From: JANQPD01 sp963715655
GTDB lineage: Bacteria > Bacteroidota > Bacteroidia > Flavobacteriales > Schleiferiaceae
Direction: 5' to 3'
NCBI GenBank assembly: GCA_963715655.1
Contig: OY970262.1
Coordinates: 2,480,001 to 2,544,000 of the forward strand
Length of the DNA stretch: 64,000 nucleotides
Both the position numbers and the translations under genes were made by a program. The notes beneath the pieces were generated by a model. That model worked only from the letters and a program-made list of their open reading frames with translations, was not told where the DNA came from and searched no databases. This document shows, in pieces, positions 43,120 to 52,230 of this stretch. The first letter of the stretch is position 1, and the number at the start of each line of letters is the position of its first letter.

Positions 43120-44397
43120 ATGGCAGATAAAATCATCATAAAAGGCGCAAAAGTGGTAGATCCGCGCTCTAGCCTTCATGGCAAAACGGTTGATTTTTTA
43201 TTTGAAGACAATACCATACAGTTTTTTAAAGATGGAGATTCCACGGACGGTTTTGAGGTAATTACCGCTGAAAATCTACACGTTAGCCCAGGTTGGTTTG
43301 ATGTGGGCCCTGAGTTTGGCGATCCGGGATTAGAGCACAAAGAAGATTTAGACACTGGCTTAGATGCCGCATTGCACGGTGGTTTTACGTCCGTGGCGGT
43401 TGGCCCAAATACGCATCCTGTAATAGACAGTAAAACGGGGGTTGATTACATCGTCAATTTTCAAAACAACCATTGGTTGCAGGTTTTCCCATTGGCTAGT
43501 TTTAGTAAAAACCTTAAAGGGGAAGCACTTACCGAGCTTTATGATATGCACGAAGCCGGAGCGATTGGTTTTTCACACAGCGATGTACCGTTAAAAAATG
43601 TGGCGCTTTTAAAATTAGCCATGCAGTACAACCGCACACTCCCTGCACCCTTACAAGTGCCAGCTTTTGATGCTGACTTATCGCACACCGGCCAAATGCA
43701 TGAAGGAGAAATAAGCACGTTAATTGGCTTAAAAGGCATTCCCGCTTTGGCGGAAACCATTACGCTTTCGCGGGATTTGCAGTTGGCTGAATACGCAGAA
43801 ACCGCGGTGCATTTTAACGGTATTTCTTCTGCACAAGGCGTACAAAAAATTAAAGAAGCTAAAAAAGCCGGAGCGCTGGTTAGTGCCGATGTATCCATCG
43901 CTAACCTATATTTTACAGATGAAGATTTGAAAGAATATGATGCTAATTTAAAAACACAACCGCCTGTGCGCAGTGCTGCTGATAGAAAAGCGTTGATTAC
44001 CGGTTTAAAAAACGGCACGTTAGATTTTGTGCGAAGCCAACATAGGCCACAAGAAATTGAAGCTAAAAAATGTGAGTTTGATTTTGCAGCTTTTGGCGCA
44101 GTTACGTTGGAAGCCACCTTTGGCGCGCTAAACAGAGCCACTGAATCCACTTTGAGTTTAGACAAGCGTATAGAACTTTTAGCATACGGGCCTCGTGAAA
44201 TGCTGGGCTTAGAAATTCCACATATTGAAGCGGGAAATGAAGCGGTTTTAAGCTTTTTTAATCCAGATACGGAATGGACATTTCAACTTTCAGATGTAAA
44301 AAGTAAATCTAAAAATTGTCCGTTTGTCGGTAAACCGATGAAGGGCAAACCATTGGGCATATTCTGTAATGGCACTTTGGCTTGGAGCGAAGACTAG
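43120..44397 (+). CDS. Dihydroorotase-like pseudoenzyme
   Basis: This 425-residue amidohydrolase-fold protein aligns over its whole length with PyrC-type dihydroorotases but lacks the metal site. The usual DxHxH is D61-V-G-P-E (WFDVGPEFGDPG). The later His positions are changed as well (FNGISS in place of H.ST, SIANLYF in place of PHHL), and TDHAP is RSQHRP. It therefore should not hydrolyse dihydroorotate. In other bacteria inactive dihydroorotases serve as structural partners of aspartate transcarbamoylase, so this may be a scaffold, or it may have a new function. It follows the BatA gene without a gap and precedes a glycosyltransferase by 3 bases. Confidence 0.85.
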   Translation: MADKIIIKGAKVVDPRSSLHGKTVDFLFEDNTIQFFKDGDSTDGFEVITAENLHVSPGWFDVGPEFGDPGLEHKEDLDTGLDAALHGGFTSVAVGPNTHPVIDSKTGVDYIVNFQNNHWLQVFPLASFSKNLKGEALTELYDMHEAGAIGFSHSDVPLKNVALLKLAMQYNRTLPAPLQVPAFDADLSHTGQMHEGEISTLIGLKGIPALAETITLSRDLQLAEYAETAVHFNGISSAQGVQKIKEAKKAGALVSADVSIANLYFTDEDLKEYDANLKTQPPVRSAADRKALITGLKNGTLDFVRSQHRPQEIEAKKCEFDFAAFGAVTLEATFGALNRATESTLSLDKRIELLAYGPREMLGLEIPHIEAGNEAVLSFFNPDTEWTFQLSDVKSKSKNCPFVGKPMKGKPLGIFCNGTLAWSED

Positions 44398-44400
44398 TTT

Positions 44401-45513
44401 ATGAAGATAGGGTTTGAAGCAAAACGTATATTTCACAATCACAGCGGCTTAGGTAACTATGGCCGTGGATTGTTGCGTGCTTTGGCCAACTACTCTAGCG
44501 AAAATGAATTCCGTTTATACAATCCTAGCCAAGGTAAAATTGCTTTTGGTGAAGCGTTTCCCAACGTTACCGAAGTATTACCTCCAGTAAAAAATAAAGT
44601 GTTTGCCAACTTTTGGCGGCAAAAATTAGTGAGTACCCAAGCAGCTAAAGAAGGCGTACAAATTTTTCATGGTTTAAGCCATGAATTACCGGGCGATTTA
44701 AAGAAAAACGGCATCAAATCGGTGGTGAGCATTCACGATTTAATTTTTATCAGATACCCTAATTTGTACAAGTGGCTTGACCGTAAAATTTACATCAAAA
44801 AGGTGAAGTTGGCTATAAAACGTGCGGATAAAATTGTGGCCATCAGTCATCAAACAAAAAGTGATTTGATGGAATTATTGCATGTACCACAAGAAAAAAT
44901 TGAGGTGATTTATCAAGGGTGCGCTCCCTTATTCAGCCAAAAAAAAAGCACAGAGGAAATCGCCCAAACTCAAGCCAAGTATAATTTACCAAAAGAGTAT
45001 TTACTATTTGTAGGAACGCTGGAAGAGCGCAAAAATGTGCAGTTACTTTTAGACGCCAATCTTACATTAAACTTTCCGCTTGTAATGGTTGGTAAGAAAA
45101 CTAAATTTTGGAAAAGGCTATTGGCTAAGCCAAAATATGCCGCAGCAAAACCAAATTTATTTACGCCAGAAGTAATTGACAATGAGGACTTGGCTGCCAT
45201 TTATCAAGGAGCAAAAGTGTTTGTATATCCAAGTAAATTTGAAGGATTTGGTATTCCTGTGTTAGAAGCTTTGCAAAGTCATATTCCGGTAATTACCAGC
45301 AACCGTAGCTCCTTGCCGGAAGCCGCAGGGCCAAAATCTATTTTGGTGGAAGTAGATGATGAACAAGAATTACAATCGGCCATAGCCAGAGTGTGGCAGG
45401 ATAAAGCGTTGCGCGAAGAAATGATTGAAGCCGGAAAAATACACGCCCTAAAGTTTAGTGATGCCTATATCGCGAAAAGCTGGTTGGCCTTGTATAAAAA
45501 TCTGCTGAAATGA
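44401..45513 (+). CDS. Glycosyltransferase, GT4 family
   Basis: This 370-residue GT-B enzyme has an N-terminal acceptor domain (GFEAKRIFHNHSGLGNYGRG), the interdomain segment YLLFVGTLEERKNVQLLL, and the donor-binding motif VYPSKFEGFGIPVLEAL. It most likely transfers a sugar from a nucleotide sugar to a cell-envelope glycan such as LPS or O-antigen. It overlaps the next glycosyltransferase by 4 bases, so the three enzymes act together. Confidence 0.9.
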   Translation: MKIGFEAKRIFHNHSGLGNYGRGLLRALANYSSENEFRLYNPSQGKIAFGEAFPNVTEVLPPVKNKVFANFWRQKLVSTQAAKEGVQIFHGLSHELPGDLKKNGIKSVVSIHDLIFIRYPNLYKWLDRKIYIKKVKLAIKRADKIVAISHQTKSDLMELLHVPQEKIEVIYQGCAPLFSQKKSTEEIAQTQAKYNLPKEYLLFVGTLEERKNVQLLLDANLTLNFPLVMVGKKTKFWKRLLAKPKYAAAKPNLFTPEVIDNEDLAAIYQGAKVFVYPSKFEGFGIPVLEALQSHIPVITSNRSSLPEAAGPKSILVEVDDEQELQSAIARVWQDKALREEMIEAGKIHALKFSDAYIAKSWLALYKNLLK

Positions 45514-46244
45514 GTTTATCCGTTTGCATTATTACGTTTAACGAAGCGGAGAATATTGAGCGCTGTATCAATTCTATTTCCGCTTTGGCGGATGAAATTG
45601 TAGTAGTTGATAGCGGCTCTACTGACGATACTGTGCGCCTTTGTAAAGGATTGGGCGCGCGGGTTATGCATCAAAAATTTTTAGGTTTTGGTAGGCAAAA
45701 GCAATTTGCGGCAAGGCAAAGTCGTGGCGAATGGATTTTATCTTTAGATGCCGATGAAGTGGTTTCTCAAGATTTATTGCTTTCCCTTCAAAATGCAATG
45801 GCAAAACCAACCCATCAAGTATATACCTTAAACCGTTTGAACAACTATTTAGGCAAATGGATTACGCACGGAAATTGGTACCCTGATTGGCAAACACGCC
45901 TGTGGCAGCGCGGTATTGCACAATGGGATGCAGCAGAAGTACACGAAACCGTAAGCACCGAAGTAGAAGTTGGTAGATTAGAAGGTTTCTTGCTGCACTA
46001 CGGCATAAACAGTGTGGAACAACACCGCGCTACCATTGAAAAATACAGCAGTTTAGCTGCCATAAAATTGAAAAACAAAGGCAAAAGTGCTGGACTTTTA
46101 AAACCGTATGCTAGCGCCATCTTCAATTTTTTACAATCCTATGTGCTCAAAAAAGGCTTTATGGACGGCTCTGCCGGTTTTTGGATTAGCTGGCGCTCAG
46201 CCTACGCCAAATATTTGAAATACAAAAAGTTGCAAGCCTTATAA
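45510..46244 (+). CDS. Glycosyltransferase, GT2 family (WaaE/KdtX-like)
   Basis: This 244-residue GT-A enzyme has the N-terminal SVCIITFNEAENIERCINSI, the DxD-like region EWILSLDADEVVS and a C-terminal GFMDGSAGFWISWRSAYAK. The pattern fits the lipopolysaccharide core beta-glucosyltransferases of the WaaE/KdtX group. The start lies in a 4-base overlap with the preceding GT4 gene. Confidence 0.9.
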   Translation: MSLSVCIITFNEAENIERCINSISALADEIVVVDSGSTDDTVRLCKGLGARVMHQKFLGFGRQKQFAARQSRGEWILSLDADEVVSQDLLLSLQNAMAKPTHQVYTLNRLNNYLGKWITHGNWYPDWQTRLWQRGIAQWDAAEVHETVSTEVEVGRLEGFLLHYGINSVEQHRATIEKYSSLAAIKLKNKGKSAGLLKPYASAIFNFLQSYVLKKGFMDGSAGFWISWRSAYAKYLKYKKLQAL

Positions 46245-47347
46245 TGAGAAATTCAATACCTAGAATTTTACACATTAGCAGCCCACTGAGTTGGCGTGGC
46301 GGTGAACAGCAAATTGCTTATTTGCAGGAGGAGCTTGCTAAGCAAGAGGTTTTTCAAATCATTATTTGTCCCATTGGTTCAGTGATGGAAAGCTATTGTA
46401 AAGAAAACAATATCCACTATGTTTCGGTAAAAAAACGTTCGTCCATTGATCTCGGTTTCGCAAAAGCTTTGAAAAAAATTTGCGTGTCAGAAAAAATTAA
46501 TTTGATGCACGCGCATGATTCACACGCCCACACTTTTAGTGTGTTATCTAAAGTGTTTTACAATAATCCAGCTAATACCATCTTATCGCGTAGAGTAGAT
46601 TTTCCGGTAAAGAAAAGTTGGTTTTCTCACTTTAAATATAACCATGCCTCCGTTAAAAAAATCATTTGCGTAAGCCAAGCCATTAAGCAAATTATGCTTC
46701 CCGCTATAGCGGATAAAACTAAACTTACCGTGGTACACAGCGGTATTGATTTCAATAAATTTAGTGCCGAAAAAACGAACAGATTACGTACTGAATTTAA
46801 TCTTGACCCAAGTTTGCCATTAATTGCAAACGTTGGTGCTTTGGCGCAGCAAAAAGATTATTTCACGTTTATTGACACCATGGTTTTGTTGCTTAAAAAC
46901 AATGTAAAAGCAAATTTTTTAGGAATAGGCGAAGGTGCGCAACGCGCGGAAATTTTGGCTTATGCGAAAGAAAAAAAAGTTTCGGAGTATTTAACGCTAA
47001 CCGGCTTTAGAACAGATGTAGCGCAAATATTTTCTGAACTTGACATACTTCTGTTTAGTAGTGAAACCGAAGGCTTGGGCACTACCATTTTAGATGCTTT
47101 TGCTACCAAAGTTCCCGTGGTTGCTACCAATGCAGGTGGTATTCCGGAATTGGTAAAACATTTAAAAACTGGTTATTTAGGTGCGGTGAAAAATCCGGAA
47201 AGCTTGGCAGATGGTGTCCAACTCTTTTTGAATGAGCCGAAAATCAAATCACATGTGGTAAAAAATGCGGCACAGTTTGTTCAAGGGTTTAACAAAGCCG
47301 AAACCGCTACCAAAACCTTAGCCATTTACAAGGCGGTGCTGGCTTAA
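46244..47347 (+). CDS. Glycosyltransferase, GT4 family (WaaG-like)
   Basis: This 367-residue GT-B enzyme has an N-terminal ISSPLSWRGGEQQIAYLQEE, a central IANVGALAQQKDYFTFIDTM and the C-terminal SSETEGLGTTILDAFA plus NAGGIPELV. It likely builds the outer core or a surface glycan with the two preceding enzymes. Its ATG overlaps the previous stop by one base. Confidence 0.88.
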   Translation: MRNSIPRILHISSPLSWRGGEQQIAYLQEELAKQEVFQIIICPIGSVMESYCKENNIHYVSVKKRSSIDLGFAKALKKICVSEKINLMHAHDSHAHTFSVLSKVFYNNPANTILSRRVDFPVKKSWFSHFKYNHASVKKIICVSQAIKQIMLPAIADKTKLTVVHSGIDFNKFSAEKTNRLRTEFNLDPSLPLIANVGALAQQKDYFTFIDTMVLLLKNNVKANFLGIGEGAQRAEILAYAKEKKVSEYLTLTGFRTDVAQIFSELDILLFSSETEGLGTTILDAFATKVPVVATNAGGIPELVKHLKTGYLGAVKNPESLADGVQLFLNEPKIKSHVVKNAAQFVQGFNKAETATKTLAIYKAVLA

Positions 47348-47379
47348 ACCCTTATTTTTGCCCATATTTCAGTTCACTT

Positions 47380-47724
47380 ATGGGTCAAACACTGTTCATC
47401 ATACTTTTTTTAGTTTTAATTACTACAATCCTTTTTCTTTACGGAGTAAAGGCCGGATTACAGTTACAGTATTTAAACCTGCAAAACAAAAAACAAAAAG
47501 GCTCTATTGCTGACTTTTTTCGCTTTGGAGATGAAAAACAACGTAGCCTGCGGTGGAAAGCTTTCTTAATGTTTCCCCTCACCTTTTCAGTAATAATGGA
47601 TGATGAAAAACAGGAATTGCTCGACTTAAAAAAAGGCGTAAAAAACATTCACATAGCCATTTATATTTTACTTGCTTTATTAATAATCATGGGAATTTAT
47701 TCCGAAAAAGTATTTACGGTTTGA
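47380..47724 (+). CDS. Small membrane protein of unknown function
   Basis: This 114-residue protein has two membrane helices: LFIILFLVLITTILFLYGVK near the N-terminus and IHIAIYILLALLIIMGIYSE near the C-terminus. They are joined by a basic cytoplasmic loop with KKQKGSIADFFRFGDEKQ. I do not recognise the family. It lies 32 bases after the glycosyltransferases and overlaps the CCA-adding enzyme by one base (TGATG). Confidence 0.7.
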   Translation: MGQTLFIILFLVLITTILFLYGVKAGLQLQYLNLQNKKQKGSIADFFRFGDEKQRSLRWKAFLMFPLTFSVIMDDEKQELLDLKKGVKNIHIAIYILLALLIIMGIYSEKVFTV

Positions 47725-49136
47725 TGCAACATAATTACGCGCATTTTTTAAACGGAAGGATTTTTAAAACTCTTAGCCAAGCCGCTGATGAACTGCATGT
47801 AGAAGCTTACATTATTGGCGGTTTTGTGCGCGATAAAATTTTGAATCGCAAAGAACCAAAAGATTTGGATATTGTAGCTGTGGGTAGCGGTATTGAATTG
47901 GCGCAAAAGGTAGCCGAGTTACTTGGTGGAAAGCGTGTTACGGTATTTAAAAACTTTGGAACGGCTCAAATTAAACTCAAAAATATAGAGTTAGAATTTG
48001 TGGGTGCGCGTAAAGAATCATACCAACGCAACAGCCGCAAACCCATAGTGGAAGATGGCACGTTGGAAGATGACCAAAACCGAAGAGACTTTACCATTAA
48101 TGCGCTTGCGTTGGGTTTAAACGAGAAAAATTTTGGCAATTTATTAGACCCATTTGTAGGTATTGACGATTTGCAAAATGGTATTATCCGCACCCCATTA
48201 GATGCAAATATTACTTATTCTGACGACCCTTTGCGTATGCTGCGCGCTATACGTTTTGCCACACAACTTAATTTTATCATTGAAGATAATAGTTATTCCG
48301 CCATTGCGCGCAACGCAAATCGCCTTGAGATTATAAGCCGCGAACGTATTACTGATGAGCTGCATAAAATAATGCGAGCGCCTCAACCTTCGGTGGGTTT
48401 AAACCTATTGTATAAAACTAAATTACTGCACCAGTTTTTGCCAGAAATAGTGGCATTACAAGGTGTAGATGAAGTGGAAGGTCAACTGCATAAAGATAAT
48501 TTTTACCACACCTTAGAAGTAGTAGATAATGTTGCGCGCAATAGTGATAACATGTGGTTACGCTACTCCGCTTTGTTTCACGACATTGGTAAACCGGTTA
48601 CTAAAAAATTTATAAAAGGTACTGGCTGGACGTTTCACAACCACGAATACGTAGGCGGAAAAATGGTGTATAAAATCTTTAAACGCTTAAAGCTTCCGCT
48701 GAATGATAAGCTGAAATACGTACAGAAAATTGTGCAAATGAGTAGCCGCCCTATTGCTGTTACCAATGAGGAAAGTACCGATAGCGCAGCGCGCAGATTA
48801 CTTTTTGATGCTGGTGATGACTTGGAGGATTTAATGAAATTGTGCGAAGCCGACATCACCACCAAAAACGACCGTAAAAAACAACGCTTCTTAAAAAACT
48901 TTGAAGCAGTGCGCGTACGCCTAAAGGAAGTGGAAGAAAAAGATCATGTGCGCAACTTTCAACCGCCCATTGATGGGGCTGAAATTATGACGCTTTTTAA
49001 CCTTACGCCCGGCCGAGAAGTTGGGATGTTAAAAAACGCCATTAAAGAAGCTATTTTAGAAGGGGATATTGAAAACAACTACGAAGCCGCGAAGGGATAT
49101 TTGGTAGAGAAAGCGAAGGAGATTGGGGTTGGGTAA
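47724..49136 (+). CDS. cca: CCA-adding-type tRNA nucleotidyltransferase with HD domain
   Basis: This 470-residue class II nucleotidyltransferase has the head motif IIGGFVRDKILNRKEPKDLDIV (about 30-50; the two catalytic Asp residues are in DLDIV). It also has RRDFTINALAL, DDPLRMLRAIRFA and an HD domain (LFHDIGKPVTKK). It adds or repairs the 3' CCA of tRNAs, or acts as a poly(A) polymerase; sequence alone does not split these. The frame includes a TTG at 47721, but ATG 47724 overlapping the previous stop is the better start. Confidence 0.88.
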   Translation: MQHNYAHFLNGRIFKTLSQAADELHVEAYIIGGFVRDKILNRKEPKDLDIVAVGSGIELAQKVAELLGGKRVTVFKNFGTAQIKLKNIELEFVGARKESYQRNSRKPIVEDGTLEDDQNRRDFTINALALGLNEKNFGNLLDPFVGIDDLQNGIIRTPLDANITYSDDPLRMLRAIRFATQLNFIIEDNSYSAIARNANRLEIISRERITDELHKIMRAPQPSVGLNLLYKTKLLHQFLPEIVALQGVDEVEGQLHKDNFYHTLEVVDNVARNSDNMWLRYSALFHDIGKPVTKKFIKGTGWTFHNHEYVGGKMVYKIFKRLKLPLNDKLKYVQKIVQMSSRPIAVTNEESTDSAARRLLFDAGDDLEDLMKLCEADITTKNDRKKQRFLKNFEAVRVRLKEVEEKDHVRNFQPPIDGAEIMTLFNLTPGREVGMLKNAIKEAILEGDIENNYEAAKGYLVEKAKEIGVG

Positions 49137-49164
49137 ATAATCGTCATGATAAGCTTTTAAGGTT

Positions 49165-49532
49165 AAAGGTTAAAAAATTTAATAAACCAACTATTTTATA
49201 ATGTAGATATATTTGACCATCCATTAATAAAAGCAATGTATTTTCATTATGAATTGATGCGCATACACCCTTTTGTAGATGGTAACGGACGGATAAAGCG
49301 CATTACTAAAAATTGGGTGTTGATGTATAATTTATACCCTCCTATTTTTATAAAAGACGAAGTAGAAAAAAAGGAGTGCATTACTTCATTAGGCAATAAT
49401 TTGAACGTGATAGCAAGAAATGGCAATGTTTGGCATCAAGAAACCAACACTTTTTTTGAACAAGAACTTACCCAAGCAAAGGATTCAATATATACTAGAG
49501 AAAATAAAATCTGGAGAGAAAGGGTAGTGTAA
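49165..49532 (+). pseudogene. Truncated Fic-family protein
   Basis: The frame, open from a stop at 49164-49166 to 49532, encodes the Fic core HPFVDGNGRIKR, preceded by DIFDHPLIKAMYFHYELM, the helix that normally precedes it. No start codon precedes the Met at 49236 in this frame. The first half of the Fic fold, including the inhibitory helix and most of the nucleotide flap, is missing, and so is any C-terminal domain. Fic enzymes AMPylate target proteins; this remnant is probably inactive. The preceding gene ends 28 bases upstream, so the N-terminal part was deleted rather than split by a frameshift. If translated from 49236 it would give 98 residues. Confidence 0.7.
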
Positions 49533-49593
49533 TATACTTAAGTCGTTACGTTAATCTGCCTACTTCATGCATGTAGTATTGGTAAAATGTTTT

Positions 49594-49621
49594 TTGCTCT
49601 CTTCAGATAATTATATCTTTG
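49594..49621 (+). promoter_or_regulatory. Promoter of the pRiA4b-ORF3-like gene
   Basis: TTG (49594-49596), a 17-base spacer and TATCTTTG (49614-49621) match the Bacteroidota promoter. The start point near 49628 leaves a 28-base leader. Confidence 0.6.
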
Positions 49622-49655
49622 CAGACTCATTTCCAACTGCATTTTTTTACTCAAA

Positions 49656-50153
49656 ATGAAAATTAAACTACGCATAATTTTAGATACGGATGAAGATGTA
49701 TTGCGCGATGTAGAACTCAATGCAGCGCACGGTCTTATCGATTTACATCACTTAATTATTGATGCTTTTCAATTGGAACGTGGAGAACTAGCTTCTTTTT
49801 TTAGTAGCAACGAAGATTGGGAACAAGGCGAAGAAATTGGCATCGTAGAATTGAGCATTTCCGGTAGTGATACTACCCGCACCATGAGTGAATTTACCGT
49901 ATCAGAATTTTTAACAGATACTGGTGACCGTATGTTATATGTGTACGATTACCTGAATCTTTGGACATTTTTTATTGAAGTATTGTCTTCAGAAAAAGGA
50001 GAAGTAACAATTCCTGCTGTTTTAGCTAGCATAGGTGAGCGCCCCAAATCCGCGCCTGAAAAGGAAATGAAAGCTGATAGCCATGAGGATGATTTTGATG
50101 AAGATTCAGATGATTTTGATGAAGATGACTATAACGAAGCTGATTGGTATTAG
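49656..50153 (+). CDS. Plasmid pRiA4b ORF-3-like protein
   Basis: This 165-residue protein has a beta-rich domain of the pRiA4b ORF-3/IS1096 passenger type. Its key pieces are KIKLRIIL, LIDLHHLIIDAFQL, RMLYVYDYLNLWTFFIEVL, and the acidic tail DDFDEDSDDFDEDDY. The fold is common on chromosomes of Bacteroidota and its function is not known. Despite the name, no transposase or terminal repeats are seen. The tail overlaps the convergent small gene by 4 bases. Confidence 0.75.
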   Translation: MKIKLRIILDTDEDVLRDVELNAAHGLIDLHHLIIDAFQLERGELASFFSSNEDWEQGEEIGIVELSISGSDTTRTMSEFTVSEFLTDTGDRMLYVYDYLNLWTFFIEVLSSEKGEVTIPAVLASIGERPKSAPEKEMKADSHEDDFDEDSDDFDEDDYNEADWY

Positions 50154-50443
50154 GTCAATTGTACTTTGTGAATTCTATTTATAGGTATGCTCCTACCTGC
50201 TTTTAACAATATTTTTCTATCGGTAATCGCCCAAATGGTGGTGTGCACCTGCTTTATACTTTCGGTATCTTGAAAAGTGATAATTACTTTGTGCTTGCTT
50301 AGATTTCCTAAACTGGTGGCGTTATGCAAATTTGTAATTCTTTCCATTATCGCGGCTTTGTTATCTAGCACTTCACTGCTCGGAAAGCGTAAATCTGAAA
50401 GTAGCATTTTATCTACTAGCGGAATTTGGTTGGGGACATTCAT
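50150..50443 (-). CDS. Small conserved-type protein of unknown function
   Basis: This 97-residue soluble protein shows alternating hydrophobic strands (KVIITFQDT, TTIWAITDRKILLKAG, IPINRIHKVQL). It has no signal peptide. I recognise no family. The C-terminal half looks like a small beta-barrel or PH-like fold. It stands alone between a convergent and a divergent gene. Confidence 0.55.
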   Translation of the reverse strand: MNVPNQIPLVDKMLLSDLRFPSSEVLDNKAAIMERITNLHNATSLGNLSKHKVIITFQDTESIKQVHTTIWAITDRKILLKAGRSIPINRIHKVQLT

Positions 50444-50533
50444 AGTGCTTATAAAATTTTGTTAAAAGAAAGCGCGTTCATTAAAAAGCTGAAGTAAATT
50501 TAGTAAAATTACCAACACAACCAATTACATTTT

Positions 50534-51433
50534 ATGGATGCAATCTTGTCAATTAGCGCATTGTCAAAAAAATACGGGGCTGTTCAGGCGCTGAACAAAT
50601 TAAACTTAACCATCCCTAAAGGCAGTATTTACGGACTATTAGGACCAAACGGAAGCGGAAAAACCACCACCTTAGCCATTGTTTTAAATGTGCTAAAAGC
50701 CACCGAAGGAGATTACAAATGGTTTGGAGGGCCTTTTAATTTTGCAGCAAAACGTAAAGTAGGCGCCATATTAGAAACGCCAAATTTTTACCCCTACTTA
50801 AGCGCTTATAAAAATCTTAAAATTGTAGCTCAAATAAAGGAACTTAAAAATCCAAATTTCATGGCGGTATTGAAATTGGTAAACCTTGAAGAGCGTGCTC
50901 ACAGCAAGTTTAAAACCTACAGTTTGGGCATGAAACAACGCTTGGCCATAGCCTCTGCCCTGCTTTGTAATCCGGAAGTTTTGGTATTAGATGAACCTAC
51001 CAATGGACTTGATCCACAGGGAATTGCCGAAGTACGACAAATGATTTTGGATATTGCAGCACAAGGAATTACCATAATTATTGCCAGTCATCTTTTAGTG
51101 GAAATTGAAAAAGTTTGTACCCACGTTGCCGTTATTAAAAAAGGAAATTTACTTTACAGCGGCTTGGTAGATGGGATTGCTAACGACACCGGTTTTATTG
51201 AACTCGCTTGTGCAGATAATGTGGTGTTAAAAGCGGCACTTGAAAAATTACCGGAAATTGAAAAAATTACGGAAGAAGCAAACCATCTGCGCGTAAGCGG
51301 TACTGCTGCACTTACCCCCGAATGGTTAAACAAACAACTTGTGCAAAACGGAATTTACTTGCATTATTTAGAGCAAAAGAAAACCAATTTGGAAACACAG
51401 TTTTTAGAACTGATTAAAGAAAACGCAGCATGA
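50534..51433 (+). CDS. ABC-2 transporter ATP-binding protein
   Basis: This 299-residue ATPase has Walker A GPNGSGKTT, signature YSLGMKQRLAIA, Walker B VLVLDEPTNGLDP and the switch His in IASHLLVEIE. A C-terminal extension of about 80 residues is typical of multidrug or lantibiotic-immunity type exporters. It overlaps the permease gene by 4 bases. The substrate is unknown. Confidence 0.9.
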   Translation: MDAILSISALSKKYGAVQALNKLNLTIPKGSIYGLLGPNGSGKTTTLAIVLNVLKATEGDYKWFGGPFNFAAKRKVGAILETPNFYPYLSAYKNLKIVAQIKELKNPNFMAVLKLVNLEERAHSKFKTYSLGMKQRLAIASALLCNPEVLVLDEPTNGLDPQGIAEVRQMILDIAAQGITIIIASHLLVEIEKVCTHVAVIKKGNLLYSGLVDGIANDTGFIELACADNVVLKAALEKLPEIEKITEEANHLRVSGTAALTPEWLNKQLVQNGIYLHYLEQKKTNLETQFLELIKENAA

Positions 51434-52230
51434 AATTATTAAAAATTGAATGGCTCAAATTAAGTGGACACCCGTTCTTTTGGATTGGAATGTTCATTTT
51501 TGGCGGTTTACTTACCACTCTACTTTTTACCGTAGGCGAATTTAATATGGGCGATGGGCAACAAGAATCACCATTTGGTAATTTATCTGATGCAGGCGTT
51601 TATAAAATTGAAAATTTGTGGCACGGAATCACATACATGCCAAACTACATCAAATTTATTCCAGCCTTTTTACTCATCTTTTTTGTGTCTAATGAATATA
51701 CTTACCGCACTGCGCGTCAAAATTTAATTGATGGCCTAAGCAAAAGTCAATTCTTTGTTTCTAAAGTAATTACAGCGTTTTTAATCACCCTTTTCGCCAC
51801 GTTAATTATCGTAATTTTTGGGAGTGTTCTCGCCTTTTCTTACAACGAAGATTTAGTACTTGCCGATTTATTTACAGGTGGCATGTACATCTTAGCTTAC
51901 TTTAATGAGCTACTATTTTTTATGGCTTTTGCGCTTTTTGCTACGGTATTGTTAAAACGGAGCGCCATTACCATTATAGCGCTCTTTGTGTATTACATAG
52001 CCGAAGAAATTCTACAACTACAGCTCGGTACAGATTGGGCTTACTACTTTCCTACCCAACCTTCGCGTGAGCTAAACAACCAACCTTTTACGCAACTTTT
52101 TAATTTGGATGTCCTTTTAAATAAGGAAACTGTAAATGAAGTTTCTAGTAAGTTTATGATAATTACTTTTGCGTACACGCTTGTTTTCTTCACTAGCGGG
52201 TATTTAATATTTAAAAGTAAAAATATTTGA
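51430..52230 (+). CDS. ABC-2 type permease
   Basis: This 266-residue permease has six predicted membrane helices; the first is PFFWIGMFIFGGLLTTLLFTV and the last TFAYTLVFFTSGYLIFKSK. The first extracytoplasmic loop is about 60 residues. It pairs with the ATPase just before it. The following ion-channel gene overlaps it by 4 bases, so the three genes may be co-transcribed. Confidence 0.85.
   Translation: MKLLKIEWLKLSGHPFFWIGMFIFGGLLTTLLFTVGEFNMGDGQQESPFGNLSDAGVYKIENLWHGITYMPNYIKFIPAFLLIFFVSNEYTYRTARQNLIDGLSKSQFFVSKVITAFLITLFATLIIVIFGSVLAFSYNEDLVLADLFTGGMYILAYFNELLFFMAFALFATVLLKRSAITIIALFVYYIAEEILQLQLGTDWAYYFPTQPSRELNNQPFTQLFNLDVLLNKETVNEVSSKFMIITFAYTLVFFTSGYLIFKSKNI

Noticed and set aside
49656..50153. 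Possible mobile-element origin from the pRiA4b/IS1096 family name
   Set aside because: No transposase, inverted repeats or direct repeats flank the gene; this family is common as a chromosomal gene in Bacteroidota.
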